This document shows positions 10,960-23,600 of a stretch of DNA of 64,000 nucleotides, piece by piece (the stretch's first letter is position 1; each line of letters opens with the position of its first letter). This DNA comes from Lycorma delicatula (taxonomy: Eukaryota > Arthropoda > Insecta > Hemiptera > Fulgoridae), in the NCBI RefSeq assembly GCF_047948215.1, contig NC_134467.1, positions 37,800,520 through 37,864,519 of the forward strand, read 5' to 3'. The translations under genes and the position numbers were made by a program. Under the pieces are notes generated by a model. That model was given only the letters and a program-made list of their open reading frames with translations, was not told the DNA's origin and did no database searches.

Positions 10960-12255
10960 GGTCGTGAATATCAACCAGTAACTTAGCAGATACAACAAAC
11001 CACTTCTGGTGGTTGAATCACAGATGAACTTTTGGACATGGCCGTATCAAATCGATGGGCAGTCGTGCAAATCAAATCTAGCTGAAGAATGCTGGCCATA
11101 CAATTATCGGTGCATGTGTCATACATATTGCATATGTGTATCGCATATTATTGGGGTGCATATGTGGATGCAATTCGCTGAATTGTGATGAGAGATTTAA
11201 ACAATTTTTAAATGAACTTGAGGACACAATAGAGCAGAAAAAGGACGGATCATCTTATAGGGAGATTTTGATGCCGCATCTGTTGTACTTGGTGGCACGA
11301 AATCTACTCACTGTGGCTGAGTTGGCGACAATGCTGGGCTCATTCAATATGTAAGTCATCAACAAATAGGTCTGTACTTTTTCAGGTCATAGTAGAGGCT
11401 CTGTGATTGAGCCTCTACCAAGGGCTCAATCACAGCCCTTCGTTGAGGCTCTCAACCAAGGGCCTTTGTTGAGAGCCCAACCAAGGGCTCCCAACCCTTA
11501 TGTTGGGTATAACCCAACCTAAGTTAGGTATACCCAACTAGGTTAGGTATATAACTGCTGTTTTGGAAGAGAGTATCAGTAAGGTCACCTCATGGTACAT
11601 GTTACAAGAGGAGCTCATAAGTGATCATCTAGGGATCTTCCTCAAGGTCAATCTGGACCAACTGATTGTACAAAGAAAGAGATGGCGATGGCAACCTACG
11701 AGGATACAAACACGATCTTTTGTCCAAGCAGTAGAAATCCGAATATATTTCTAAACATTATGTGTGACAGGATTCTACTGCCATCAGGTTGTTCACAAAG
11801 AAACATATACTGGTGAACACCAGAAATTGTTCAACGTGGACAGCCTGTAGAAGACTACAAAGAGCCAGAAGGAATAGACCCAAAGTGCTTGAAGGAACAG
11901 AAGTAACCTTTAAAAACTCTCTTAAAGAATTCTGTACTGCTGTGAAAGACGCTAAGAGAGCTGCATGGAAGAGACTGGTTGCAAAGTCAGAGGACGATGT
12001 ATGGGGGAGGACGTATCAGATTGTTATGAAGAGGTTTGGTGTGCCCCTTCCCTCACTTACTCGGAACCAGATCGAACAAGTGATCGCAAAGCTTTTTATT
12101 ATTGAAGAAGGCAACCGTGTGGTTAAACCAGATTTTGACAAGAGAAGATTCACCATAGTTGAATTGCAATGGGCGATTACCCACATCAACCCAAAAAAGA
12201 GCCCAGGCCCAGACGAGGTACTCCTGTCTGGGTCATTATACTCAAGCACTATGCA
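10960..12255 (+). pseudogene. R1-like LINE fragment (endonuclease and start of RT)
   Basis: Scattered plus-strand frames carry pieces of a non-LTR retrotransposon ORF2. 11180-11350 resembles the endonuclease (FKQFLNELEDTI.. then LTVAELAT). 11600-11750 has an ISDHLGIFLKV block, like the SDH end of the endonuclease. 11789-12250 encodes a linker (AAWKRLVAKSEDDVWGRTYQIVMKRF) and the first RT block (INPKKSPGPDEV). The order is that of R1/Jockey-type elements. The frame is broken several times and RT is lost after 12255. A chain of inverted repeats interrupts it at 11392-11550. Confidence 0.75.
11392..11550. repeat. Chain of overlapping inverted repeats
   Basis: At least six perfect inverted repeats overlap or abut, each sharing an arm with the next. 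Examples are GTAGAGGCTC/GAGCCTCTAC, TGTGATTGAGCC/GGCTCAATCACA, GGCTCTCAAC/GTTGAGAGCC, GAGCCC/GGGCTC, GTTGGGT/ACCCAAC and CCTAA/TTAGG. It lies inside the R1-like fragment and is not coding. Confidence 0.9.
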
Positions 12256-12888
12256 ATCACTCCATTAAAATAGCTATTATAAGCATTTATACTAATATCT
12301 ACAGGCCAGAAAAGTATTCAAGCCAATACTTGCTGTACAGATTGAGAGTTCATGTGTAACTACTAAAAGATTAATATAATTAATAATGCGTATATATATT
12401 AATTTGCATATCATTACAATGAATCTACTCACACAATATTGGTTTCTGTAGCCATGTAAATATAAAAATTAGCAAAGCTTAAACTGTTGCTCCTCTATAT
12501 TCTTAACATTCTTATTTTGTTTTTTATATAAACCAAAGACACAGTTAAACCATAAATATTTGCATCATTTGTTTTTACAGTTGAAATAGTAGAACTTTGA
12601 AATGTGCAAATTATTTATTTCTGGATAAAATGAAATTATACACTATAAATATATTTTTACTTATTCTTAGGCGATGAAATAGCTAAAATTGAGACTAAAC
12701 TTCTTACGATTTTGTTGATATTTTAATAAATTTCCAGTTATACTTACTTTTTGGTTTACACTTATTTCCAGTTTAAAACAATTATGCTTTAAATATTCAT
12801 CTGTTTTAATAATAGTGCTGACTGTATTGTCTTCAATTTTTAGGTAATAAATTCAACAAAATATGTATTGGAAGTTTAGGGATACTTA
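12256..12888. other. AT-rich spacer, no gene seen
   Basis: This is a spacer between the R1-like fragment and the 3' end of the minus-strand LINE. No exon or repeat is recognised. Confidence 0.5.
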
Positions 12889-12894
12889 CTTTTA

Positions 12895-15800
12895 CTTTTT
12901 CGTGTCCGAACGATGAGACATTAAAACCTTTGCGACCAGTATTGTGCCACCGAAACACCAGAAGCATTTCCTTGCCATAGATCTTCTAGTGTGCACTTGG
13001 TTGGGCAGAGGGTGCATTTTAGGACTCGCAGTTCAGTTCGTTAGGCTCTATTTGACGCCATCTAGTGCGGTTAACTCTGGTTGGTGGAACTCCAGTTCGA
13101 AGCCGGTTTAAAGTCACCAACGTTTGCCAGTCCAGGTCATGTCCTGGAGGTGTTGGAGCTCTTTTTGGGAACCATGGAGGGGGCTCGATAGATGTAGAGT
13201 TCAAAAATCCCTTTCTCGATTTCAGTCTCGGAGGGGGTGGTCGCTCCATCTGGTACATTGTATGTCGTGTATCGAAAGATTGTCTGAACCGTTCAATGTA
13301 CTTGGCTTCAGCTCGACGCATTCCAGGTTCCTCCATGCCTGCCGCTCGGTGCAACTTTTCAATAGGAGTGGGTTTCATACATCCCGTTAAACGACAGGTC
13401 TCGTTAAGCACTATATCAACCTTTTTGGTGTGTGTTGATCTGTTCTACACAGGACATGCATATTCGCCTGTTGAATAGCACAAAGCTCTAGCTGTCGTCG
13501 ACAGGACGGTTGGCTTAGCACCCCATTTACTACTTTGAAGTTTCCTCAGGAGATTGTTCCTCGTATTTACTTTCAACATTGTGCTTTGACAGTGAGCCTT
13601 ATACGTAAGTGATCTGTCTAATATAACTCCAAGGTACTTTGGCGCTTCTGAGTGTTCCAGCTGCTGATCGTTCCATATAACATTCAATCGTCTTTTTGCT
13701 TCCCTGGTTTTCAGATGGTACGCGCATACCATCGTTTTTACCATTGTTTTTGCTGGATTTGGTTTTAAGGAGTTTGTTTTATAATACTCAGTTAAACCAT
13801 TTAGGGCTGCAGTAAGTCTCTTCTCAACTTCTGTAAAAGTTCGATCTTGAACAGACAAGGCAAGGTCGTTCGCATACAGGATATGCTCAGCCTCGGGGAA
13901 GATAGGTTGATCGTTGGTATACAGGTTGAAAAGTAAGGGTGATAGCACACCGCCCTGAGGCAGTCCATTCCTCTGGTTTCTCCAGCGACTTTTCTTTCCT
14001 TCAAAGCTAACATAAAAACGCCTGTTCTGTAGTAATGATTCTACTATTTTAGCTAGTTGGTGATCCCCTGTTGATATAAGTATTTTTTGTAGAAGCAGTC
14101 TGTGGTTTACTGTATCATAAGCCGCCGATAAGTCGACGTATGCAACGCCTGTGATGAGTTTCTCCTGAAAGCCCTGTTCAATGTGCTCTGTCAGCTTTAA
14201 AACTTGACCTGTACAGTTTTTGCCCGGTCTAAACCCAACTTGTTGAGGAATAAGTATTTGTTCAATAACTGGTTGAATGCGTTCCAGAATCATTCTCTCG
14301 TAAAGCTTGTACATGTGACCGAGAAGTGATATAGGTCTGTAACTCGGCTTGATATAGCTTTGCCCGGCTTGAGAAGTGCGACCACCTTGGATTTCCTCCA
14401 TAGCTTCGGAATAGTGTATTTAATAGCACAGTTGTTAAAGAGAGAACCCAGCTCTTGGTTATGTCTCCGAAATGTTTTATTTGCTCTGTACAAATATCAT
14501 CCTCTCTTGGGGCCTTCCCAATCTTCAATCCACTCACACATTTCTCCAGTTCTTGCATTCTGAAAGGAGTGTTGAACATGCTACTTGTTGTTGGTATTAT
14601 GGTACTCTTTTGCCGCTTAAAATTTGCATGTTGGGTCTTCCCATTCAGAAGAAGTTGTTGTTTTATTTGGTTGGAGGTTATCTGGCTAGATGGAGTTAAA
14701 ACTTTCCTATCCCCATTGAGCTTCTTTATCAAGTTCCAAGCCACTTTACTACTATGTGTCATATCCAGCCTTTCCAGGGTCTCTATCCACTTTCTTTGCC
14801 TCTCTTTACCCATCAACTGGATCAGGGTTTCTCCACATGCAATTGTTTCCTCGCTGAAAGGGTCCTGGTCATAAAGCTGCTTGTATCTGGTCAGTACATG
14901 CTGGCTGTCCTTTGATAAACCAGGTATGTAGTTCTTTCTACATCCTCTTGGAATATGCTTACACGAAATTTCCCTTAGGATGTTCACAAAGGTTTCATAA
15001 TTTTGAGGTGTCGGCTCAAGATCAGTAACGGCTATATCCAATTCAGAGGAAAATTGCTCCCAGTCTGCTTTTTTAAAGTTAAATCTTAATTTGAATGGAA
15101 TTTCAGTAGTTTTAATGGCTGAGTAGACGCTTATTCCAACAGGCCTGTGCTGCGATCTCAGGATATGGTCATATACCTCCTTGGCACAACTTCCCCCAAC
15201 ACATGCGCTAGCAAAACACAGATCAGGGTTATACCTTCTTCGCATTATTTTACTATAAAAAGAATTTGGGAGTTTTGGATCATGGACCAGACTCAGCTGA
15301 TTCTCCTCTGCCCACTCCTCAACTAATTCTCCGTTCAGGTCTGTTTCCGTATATCCCCATGATAAAGTATGGTTGTTAAAATCCCCTAATATCAGGTGAA
15401 TTCTTTGTGAAAAAAATTCTTAGGTGGGAGGAAACTGAAAGGCTTTCCTGGTGGCTTGTAAACGGATGTTACAGTGCAGTTTGTTAGTTCAATTGTGAGT
15501 ATTTCAATATCGTTATCGTTGGTAAAAGAGGTTGACTTTAGAGTCAAGTCTTCTCTGGTAAAAATAGCACTGCCGTACTTCGAACTTGGCACGTCAACTG
15601 CCAGTGTCATTCCATGTATTTGTGGTCTATTTCTTGTCAGATCCCTGTGCGTTTCTTGTACGCACAATATATCACAATTAGTATTTTTACACAGAAGAGC
15701 AAGAAGCTCTTCCTTGATTTTTTGTAATTCCCTCAATATTAACTGAGATGGTCGTCAAAAATGGCACTGAAAAGTGCCTTTTAATTGGACTGGGTTGCAT

Positions 15801-15945
15801 TGTCTCTAGGCTCGGTGGTGAAAGGATCCGCCGTCAAGAATTAACACTTGACGTTGCCCAGGGTATGCCCGATTGCTATTTGTTTGCGTGTATAAATTGC
15901 AATCTACGTGGAGGCTCCTTTCAGGTACCCCTGTTTAGGGATAAA
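12895..15945 (-). pseudogene. Degenerate LINE: endonuclease, reverse transcriptase, C-terminal region
   Basis: Read on the minus strand, 15760-15392 gives the start of an apurinic-type endonuclease (SVNIEGI, then CDILCVQETHRD and IFTREDL). 15245-14262 gives the linker ending in KIGKAPREDDICTEQIKHFG. 14401-13445 gives reverse transcriptase with the fingers (YRPISLLGHMYKLYERMI, RPGKNCTGQVL), the YVDLSAAYDTVNH block (motif A), GLPQGGVLSPLLFNLYTND (motif B) and ILYANDLAL in place of the YADD box. 13411-13019 is the C-terminal RLTGCMKPTPIEKLHRAAG region. The 3' end is near 12895, marked by AAAAGTAAAAG on the minus strand. Frameshifts between segments and the D-to-N change in the catalytic box show it is dead. 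Confidence 0.88.
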
Positions 15946-16324
15946 ATAACTACCTTAAAATATTTACTTGTTAATATTTTATGGAATAAAATTAAACTGC
16001 ACTATATATAATTTCACACTTAATCTGTTACTAAACTTGCATATTATGTATTTTCAAGACATGTGCTGAAATAAAACAGAATAATGGGAAATAAACAAAA
16101 TTTTTAATTTTTACCCCATTACATTATACATATTTTTCAACATGTAATATAAAAAATTTACTAAATTTTCAAAACTTTATTTTTATTCTCGTCAGACCAT
16201 TCATTCTTAACCTCAATTAAAAGACTAATTATTATGCTACCTTAGCATAGTCAAAATACTGTGGCTATTTAAAAATCATTGAGCAGGTCAAACCTTTACA
16301 GTACTTAAATTTTTTCTTAATAAA
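15946..16324. other. AT-rich spacer
   Basis: No gene or repeat is recognised between the 5' end of the LINE and the minisatellite. Confidence 0.45.
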
Positions 16325-16516
16325 ATTCTCAAATTTGCGAGAAATTCATAAATTTTCCTCAAATTTGAAGAAATTCTTTGATTTTTCTCAAATTTGCATG
16401 AAATTCTTTACAAATTCTTGCAAACTTGCAAGAATTTCCCTAATATTTCTTAAATTGCAAGAAATTCTTCACCTATTCTCCAATTTGTGAGAAATTTTCT
16501 AATTTTTCTCAAATTA
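16325..16516. repeat. Degenerate minisatellite, about 40-base unit
   Basis: Four to five diverged units share a core close to TCTCAAATTTGCAAGAAATTC. Each unit carries a small inverted repeat (CAAATTTG and GAAATTC variants). Confidence 0.75.
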
Positions 16517-16749
16517 ACATATTATTCCTGTAATATATTTGATGGAATTGAATTCTCAGCAGAATCGATGAAAGTAAAAGAGAAAATCTATCTGCCACAT
16601 CTTCCAATTGAGTGTCATCCTGTTCAGAGAGAATATTAACCAATTTAGGTCAGTCGAAATACAAACAAATCGATATATCGATTCATGATAGAAGGTAAAG
16701 TGTAGAAAATAATGTTTTGGTACTATACAGGTCAATTTTATTTTGATTA

Positions 16750-17300
16750 TTTTTTAATGAACAATGTATGTTCAACAGTGAATATTATTGTCATGTGCTA
16801 GAAAATAAAGTGACACAAGCAGTAAGGAGGAAATATAGTGATTTATTCTCAAACAGAGTAATTACTTTTCATGAAAATGACCATCCCGAAGTCATTCAAA
16901 AGTTAAAGGAAGTTAACCAAAAAATTGGGTTAGGAGTTGATGCTGCATCCACCTTATAGTTATAATCTCACATCAGATTGTTTTGTTTGTCTGGTCCTCT
17001 AAAAGTGTTACATAGTGCCTCCTTACTGGTATAACACTGAACAGGATTGGGTAAATGATGTTTACCCAATCCTGTTCATATTCCTATTTCATTATTGATC
17101 CGTCGCTGGATCAGTTGGTAAGAACCTTATGAAAGATCTCCTAGGTCACCTAATCTGATCTCATGTGATTGTTTTCTTTTATAACGCATCTTGCGCCATG
17201 CCTCTGTTTTGATCCATCTGATTTGAGGAAAGGAATGAAGCAACTGTTACTTTTATTATTCCAGGCATGCTGGTTAAAAAATGTGGGATGAACTCTCCTA
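16750..17300 (+). pseudogene. Mariner transposase remnant
   Basis: 16768-16956 encodes NSEYYCHVLENKVTQAVRRK followed by FHENDHPEVIQKLKE, which aligns with the second catalytic region of mariner transposases, where HxDNAxPH is usual. The D and N of the catalytic block are altered and the reading frame decays after 16956. A perfect 18-base hairpin lies at 17038-17078 in the downstream part. Confidence 0.65.
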
Positions 17301-17497
17301 TTGATTTTACACTTTTTCATATTATTTGTAATTCATTATTATAAGTCAAAATCTAAATTATGAGGTATTAAATATCTTTAAAACCCTGATATTATTTTTT
17401 TGTACACTCCGTACTATAACGTACAATTCACTTCTATGTAATATTTATAACTATAAATAAATGACAACTACAATGAAGATATTCACTTTAAACTCAG

Positions 17498-17503
17498 TTT
17501 ATT
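17498..17503 (-). promoter_or_regulatory. Candidate LIG3 polyadenylation signal
   Basis: AATAAA on the minus strand lies about 80 bases after the LIG3 stop codon at 17580. It is the nearest canonical hexamer and would give a short 3' UTR. Confidence 0.55.
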
Positions 17504-17579
17504 GTTAAAAAATTCCACTTAATACAGAATAAAGATAACAATAATAAGAATTATAAAACAACATAACATAAATAAGTGA

Positions 17580-17675
17580 TTAATATACTGTATAATCTTG
17601 CTGTTTTTTAAGTTTAATTGAATCCCATAACCAATCTGGTTCAACAATCACACAGTTTGATACTCCAGTCAGATC
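17580..17675 (-). CDS. LIG3: LIG3 last exon (end of BRCT)
   Basis: The acceptor is TTCTTTTCACAG. The exon encodes DLTGVSNCVIVEPDWLWDSI and a short tail, then TAA at 17580-17582. The W in PDWLWDSI is the conserved BRCT tryptophan. In this family the C-terminal BRCT dimerises with the BRCT of XRCC1. Confidence 0.93.
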   Translation of the reverse strand, partial: DLTGVSNCVIVEPDWLWDSIKLKKQQDYTVY

Positions 17676-20600
17676 CTGTGAAAAGAAAGACAAAACAAAA
17701 TATTAAATTTGAAAAAAAATTTAAGTATATGATTTCTTACATTGTCAAGTATGGATAAATATTATACAATGTAATCTAGTTTATCTATTAGCCAAATAAA
17801 ATTTGTTCAATGTTTCTCAAACTGTAGAGCACATAAATAGGTAGGTTAGTTTTCTTAACAGTATGGTGTAACCATGACCTGCATAACCAATCTCCTTTAT
17901 GAAATCTGATTCCATCAGATTTTCATACACATTAGATTGTCATTAGTTATTGATCTGTGCCACCTTAAATATAATAACATGCAGTGCACGTTTTGCAGTT
18001 TCAAAAATTACTGACTTTTTATTCTATTAACTGTGACATTGAGGACAATGGTTACTAATGGGGATGCTGAAAAGTATAAGGGGACATTACGTGTCCAAAT
18101 CATAGTGAAGAACATTATGAGTAACTGTTCCCCCTTGAACAATATTTGTCAAAATGCACTGAAAATTCAAGGTTATGCAGGTCAAATGTATGTGCAACTA
18201 TAGAGAAGTTCTTCATCAATACATAGCAAATTATTTCAGTATTTCTACAGAGCAAAGTAGATTGGCACAATAATTGTTATCATACAGGTAAGAACGTATT
18301 TATTATTATAATTATTGTTTTGAATTGAATAGCAGTTATAAAATCGTAATGTATTTTTTTATATTAATAAAAGTGACATGTTTCCGAGTTAGACATCTCC
18401 ATCATCAAATATGAAAATTAAATCTTTTTTCACTAACTTTACAAATCAAATGTCTAATGACCCCATAATCAAATAAGAATTTAATTTTTCATCTATCTTC
18501 AACTTTTGCATACATGATGATGGAGATTAATATCTCCGAAAGATATCATATTTATTACAATTATTCTATACATATTTATCTCTCTTGTATAATACTCATA
18601 TTTTTGTTTTATTTCTATAGATAGACACATGCTGAAAACAAGAAAAATGCAAACAGTATAATGTCAAACAGAATTGTCAACAAATGAAGGCTTGAAACTG
18701 AGATTAAAAAAAAAAATTTCAAGAATTTTGTCTAAAAAGTCAAATTCAAATATTACTTTCAGCCTTATGAACTTCAACAAAGAAGTTATTTTTTGTTGCA
18801 TTACATCACCATATTTAGCCAAAAGAGGATTTAACATGGTTACCAGTCTATTAACAAAGAAAATAAATAGATTTTTGACAGTGGAACATAGCAGTAGATA
18901 AAAATTGTACCAAACATCGAAAAATTCATTTCATCACATCAAGCTCAGCTTTCTCACTAATATATATTAATTTTTTTAACCATGCTGTGAGAATTACATC
19001 AACGTTTTTATTATCTTCTAATAAAATCGTTTACAAAATTTGTCCTTGTTTTTCAATATATGTACAATATAATTTACCCAGGGGGGGTGCAATCGAATCA
19101 TTCATTGAAAAAGTGAGCCCTAGTTAAAAAAAGGTATGGAACTTATGGAGTAATGTAAGCAATACAAAATGTAATTTATATGCACAGTCATAAAATCGTG
19201 GTATGTTTTGAATCTCTGAATTTGTTTTGTTTGTAACTTTAAAGATGACTAAGAACAAATAAAGAAATTGTATTAGATGTGATAATACTTATTTTATGAC
19301 TGCATCCATAAAGAATCCATACTAAAAATTCTAAGACACCTCAAACTACATACCAAATTAATAAACATGATAAAACTGACCCTCAAAACACTAAGCCAAA
19401 GGTAAAATTCACAGGTGAGCTCTCGGAAACATTTGAGATCAAAACAGGACTGCACCAAGGCAATGGGCTCTTACAGGTATTATTCAATTGCGCTCTAGAA
19501 ATGGTAACGAGGGAATGGCTCAAAAAATGTTCCCTAAAAGTAAAAACAGGCCAAAAAATAAAAAAAAACTGTCTTGGTTTTACCGATGTCTTGACACTGG
19601 TAGCAAATGACATCGATGAAGTTAAATCACAGATATTAGAATTTCAAAACATTGCAAATAAAATTACCCACAAATATCATTTGAAAAAACAGAAATTATG
19701 TCCCAAAACTCAACACGATTAAAAGAAGTAAACATAAATGGTAATAAAATCAAAATAGTAACCCGATTTAAATACCTCAAAGAAATAATAAAAAAAACAA
19801 CCTAAACGAAAAAACCTTGATCCGAATAAAAAGAAACAAACTAGCTAAAGCTCAAAAATTAACCTGGTACAGTTACAACATAAAATTCCTATCGCAAAAA
19901 TAAAACACAACACAGTTATAAAACCAGAAGCCACTTATGCAGCAGAAACACTCTTCCACCTGAACGAACAATCAAAGACAGACAAACTCCAGAAAATCAA
20001 TATAAGAATTGGAAAGACCTGCATCAATTAAAAGTACCAGAAAGATGGGCAGTGGTGGATTGTGCCTGACAAAGTGTGTACAAAGAGTTAGAACCATCAG
20101 TAATACTGTGCAGAAGAAGAGACTAGGATTCTTTCGACATTTCATGAGGATACAAGATTCAAGACTTATGAAACAGCTAGTAGAGTACAATCTCGACTTG
20201 AAAAACACCAAGACAGGATGCAGATGAATCAGAGAAATAAGAGAGGATCTGATGGAAATTGCTCTTACATCAGAAGACACCACAGGTAGATAAACAAGAA
20301 AATCAAGAAGAAAGACACTTGCTTCAAACTCACAAGAAAACACTCACAACATGAATTTTTTCAAGACTAGAAAGGGCAAAAAGATTTGAATATATGGAAA
20401 AGTACTGGAAGGACTGCAAGGCTCAAATAATCCTATCGAAGAGGCTTGGATAATGGACTGACTAAAGCGATCCTATGCGGTCATAAAAGATAATAATAAT
20501 AATAGTTATTTTATTCGTTACATATAATACAATAATATGCGGTGGATAATCTACCACATACAACAACAAAATGAAAAGAAGTAACAATGCAAGAAGTACT

Positions 20601-23600
20601 GAGACCAATCAGTACATTGTTTCATCAGTATATAATGACGCTAGCTGTTCATAACTTCTAAATAATTAAAATGGAGAACAGGAATTTATCTTCCATAAGA
20701 TCCAATCAGAGCTTTTAACATTATGTTATCAGAGAAGTAAATCGTAAACAAATTTTTTGTATTAACATTAACAATACAGAGTGATTTTTTAGTCCTGTTA
20801 CCCAATTTTAAATGTAATTTAAGAAAGGGAAATTTAGGTGGAATAAAACAATGTATTTGCTACTTACAAAAGAGATTTAATAAAAAGCTGTTACTTATAT
20901 AATTGTTAAAGAATATGCTCAAAATGCCCACCCCTTGCAGTTATACACGCACGGACTCTTTTCAGCATATTAGCAGAAACCTTTTTAAGAGATGTAACGG
21001 AAATATTTGTGATTAAGTCTGTAATATTGACTTTAAGTTCATCAATAGTGTGAGGATTGTTTTTGAAGCCCTCAGACATAATATAGCCCCACAAAAAGTA
21101 GTCAGGAGTTGTGAGGTCTGGGGACCTTGGAGGCCATAAGCCCGTGCTTACTATTCGATCATCAAAGAACTCTTGCAGAAAATCCACGGACGTGTGGGAT
21201 GTAGCGCCATCTTGCTGAAACCAGCAATACCGTTCTTGAGGTTCCAGGAGGGACACAAATTGATGCACAATATTCCTGTATACCTCACCATTTACTGTCT
21301 GTTCGAAGAATACGGGTCTGACTATACAATGACAAGATATCACACACCACACACCAATCTTTTCAGGATGTAAAGATTTGCCTTGTAAAGCGTTAGGATT
21401 TTCAACCGCCCAAATTCGACAGTTTTGACTGTTCACGTAACCATCAAGATGGTTCCAAGCTTCATCACTAAAGAACACTGTGTTTAAAAATTCGATTCTG
21501 TTATCATTTACGAGAGACCTAAACTGATGGCAATATTACAATCGCTTGTTTAAATTTGGAGGCTGAAGCTCTTGGACTAATTGTACGTGATACGGATACG
21601 ATTTCAATTTTTTAGCGGCTTTCTGAACACTCGAATATGACAAACCGTCTTGCGTGGAAAGTTTTCGTAAACTTTTCCGCAGAGAATTAAGCAATCTTGT
21701 TTTCACATTCTCTAAAACGTTATCTGTCAAGCGAGTCGGTCGACCACTATGTTTTCTATCGCAAACACTACCTATCTCTCGAAATCGGTTTGCTAGCTTA
21801 GAAATTGACATTTTATCTGGCTGAAGAACAGCAACAAATTTAATTTGAAATGATTCTTTAACACTCGTGTACAATTTCGTAGCAAAATATTGTTCAAGAA
21901 TGAAAACTCGTTCTATGGTAAAAGACATTCTGTTCGTAACACGACCAGAAACGGCAGAAAAGTTTACACAGCTCAAGGAGAATCAACTCACACTGCCGTA
22001 TCTATACCGGTTGAGTAGCGCTACCAACTTCATGTCACAAAACAAAATTTCCCTTTCTTAGAAAACAATTACCAGACATTAACAATTGGGTAACAGGACT
22101 AAAAAATCACCTTGTAGCTAATTAATCATCATAGCAGAATACAATCAAATATGTTGATTGTATTGTTAGACTACAACAATCATTTAAAATTACATCTGTT
22201 TTTTAAGTTAATTTTTCATGAAATTATAAATTTAGTAATTGTCAATTGATAAAATTTTGGTAAAACTTATTTGTTTTTTGCTTGATGATATCACTACACA
22301 TAAGCTTGAAGCATGTATGGGATATGGAAATGGAATTTTTGTAGCATATGAAAAATGCCATGCCTGACCGGGATTCAAAGCAGGACCTCCAGATAAAAGG
22401 CTGAGAAGCTACCATTCGTGTCATGGAGGCTGGCAAATATTTGATGTAATAATAATTTTTATGCCATGTTTTCTGGTAATCTTAGCAAACTGCCACTGAT
22501 TATCAGATTGTAATAATACTGGATACCACGTACTGTAGGGTTCAGATGAATTCCTAAAGCTGACTATGCCACAATGGTATATTTCTCTTTTTGTTAGTTT
22601 TCTCACTTCCAAAAATCTTGTAGAGTGAAAATTCATCAAAATATAAAATTAAGAAACAGCAAGGTAATGAAGAGAAGGGGAAAAATCCGTATCAGTGTTA
22701 AATTTCCTGGTTTTAGGATTGGAATTAAATTGTTGATAACAAGACTTTCCACATGTCTTTTTCTTAAAAAAAAAAAAAAAAAACATCTTTATACTATTAA
22801 CTGAATCTGCAACCAAGAAACCAATAGTTAGAGTACTAAATACAGAAGAGTTCTTCAATTCATTATTAATAAGAATTATTTTAATACAAGATTTAGTAAT
22901 TAATTACCTTTTTAGAAGATTTTATAACATGAGTTGCTTGGTCTGATTCATAAGACTTCAAAAGTTTACCTCCAAAACTATAATACTAAAATTAAGGAAA
23001 ACTCATTAATATGATTATTAATAAAATAAAAATTTGATATAAAACCGGTCAATATATTACAGAATACAACACTTACCATAAATTGTGTTTATAACATTAG
23101 CAAAGATGATAATGTTAGAGACAAATATTTTGATTTGGATATAACTTTTAAACACATTTCAGATGATTTACTGAATATCAGTATGATAACTGAATATCTT
23201 TAATATTTACTGAATATTAGTAAGAATTAACATGCTAGTAATAATATTAACGTGGCTTAAAAACTTACATCAGCAAATAAAATTAACTTAAATTTCAATG
23301 CCGGGTTATTGGTCCTACTAAAATGACATTATAAAACTCTTTTTCAGTTATATCATTTACTTTTTACTCTAAAATTTTATACAAGTAATGACTAAAGCAT
23401 GCGTTATAGCCGTAATTTGATTCTACATATTTTTTAGTACATCATTTTTTAACTTTCTCAGTTCTAAACAAGCTTAAAATCACAGTTATATGTTATAAAA
23501 ATAAATCCATTCAAGACATTAGCTTTAAATGAAATCTAATATAGTTAATGGTCTGTTCAGAAAATAACCAAACTTTATTTTTTTTAATCTTTATTATTAA

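Noticed and set aside
13065..13478. Plus-strand frame of 137 codons
   Set aside because: It is the antisense of the C-terminal region of the same LINE, with no domain of its own.
14360..14874. Plus-strand open frames of 67 to 139 codons
   Set aside because: They lie opposite the minus-strand LINE reverse transcriptase and are shadows of it.
16325..16516. CRISPR-like array
   Set aside because: Units are strongly diverged, spacers are not unique and the genome is eukaryotic.
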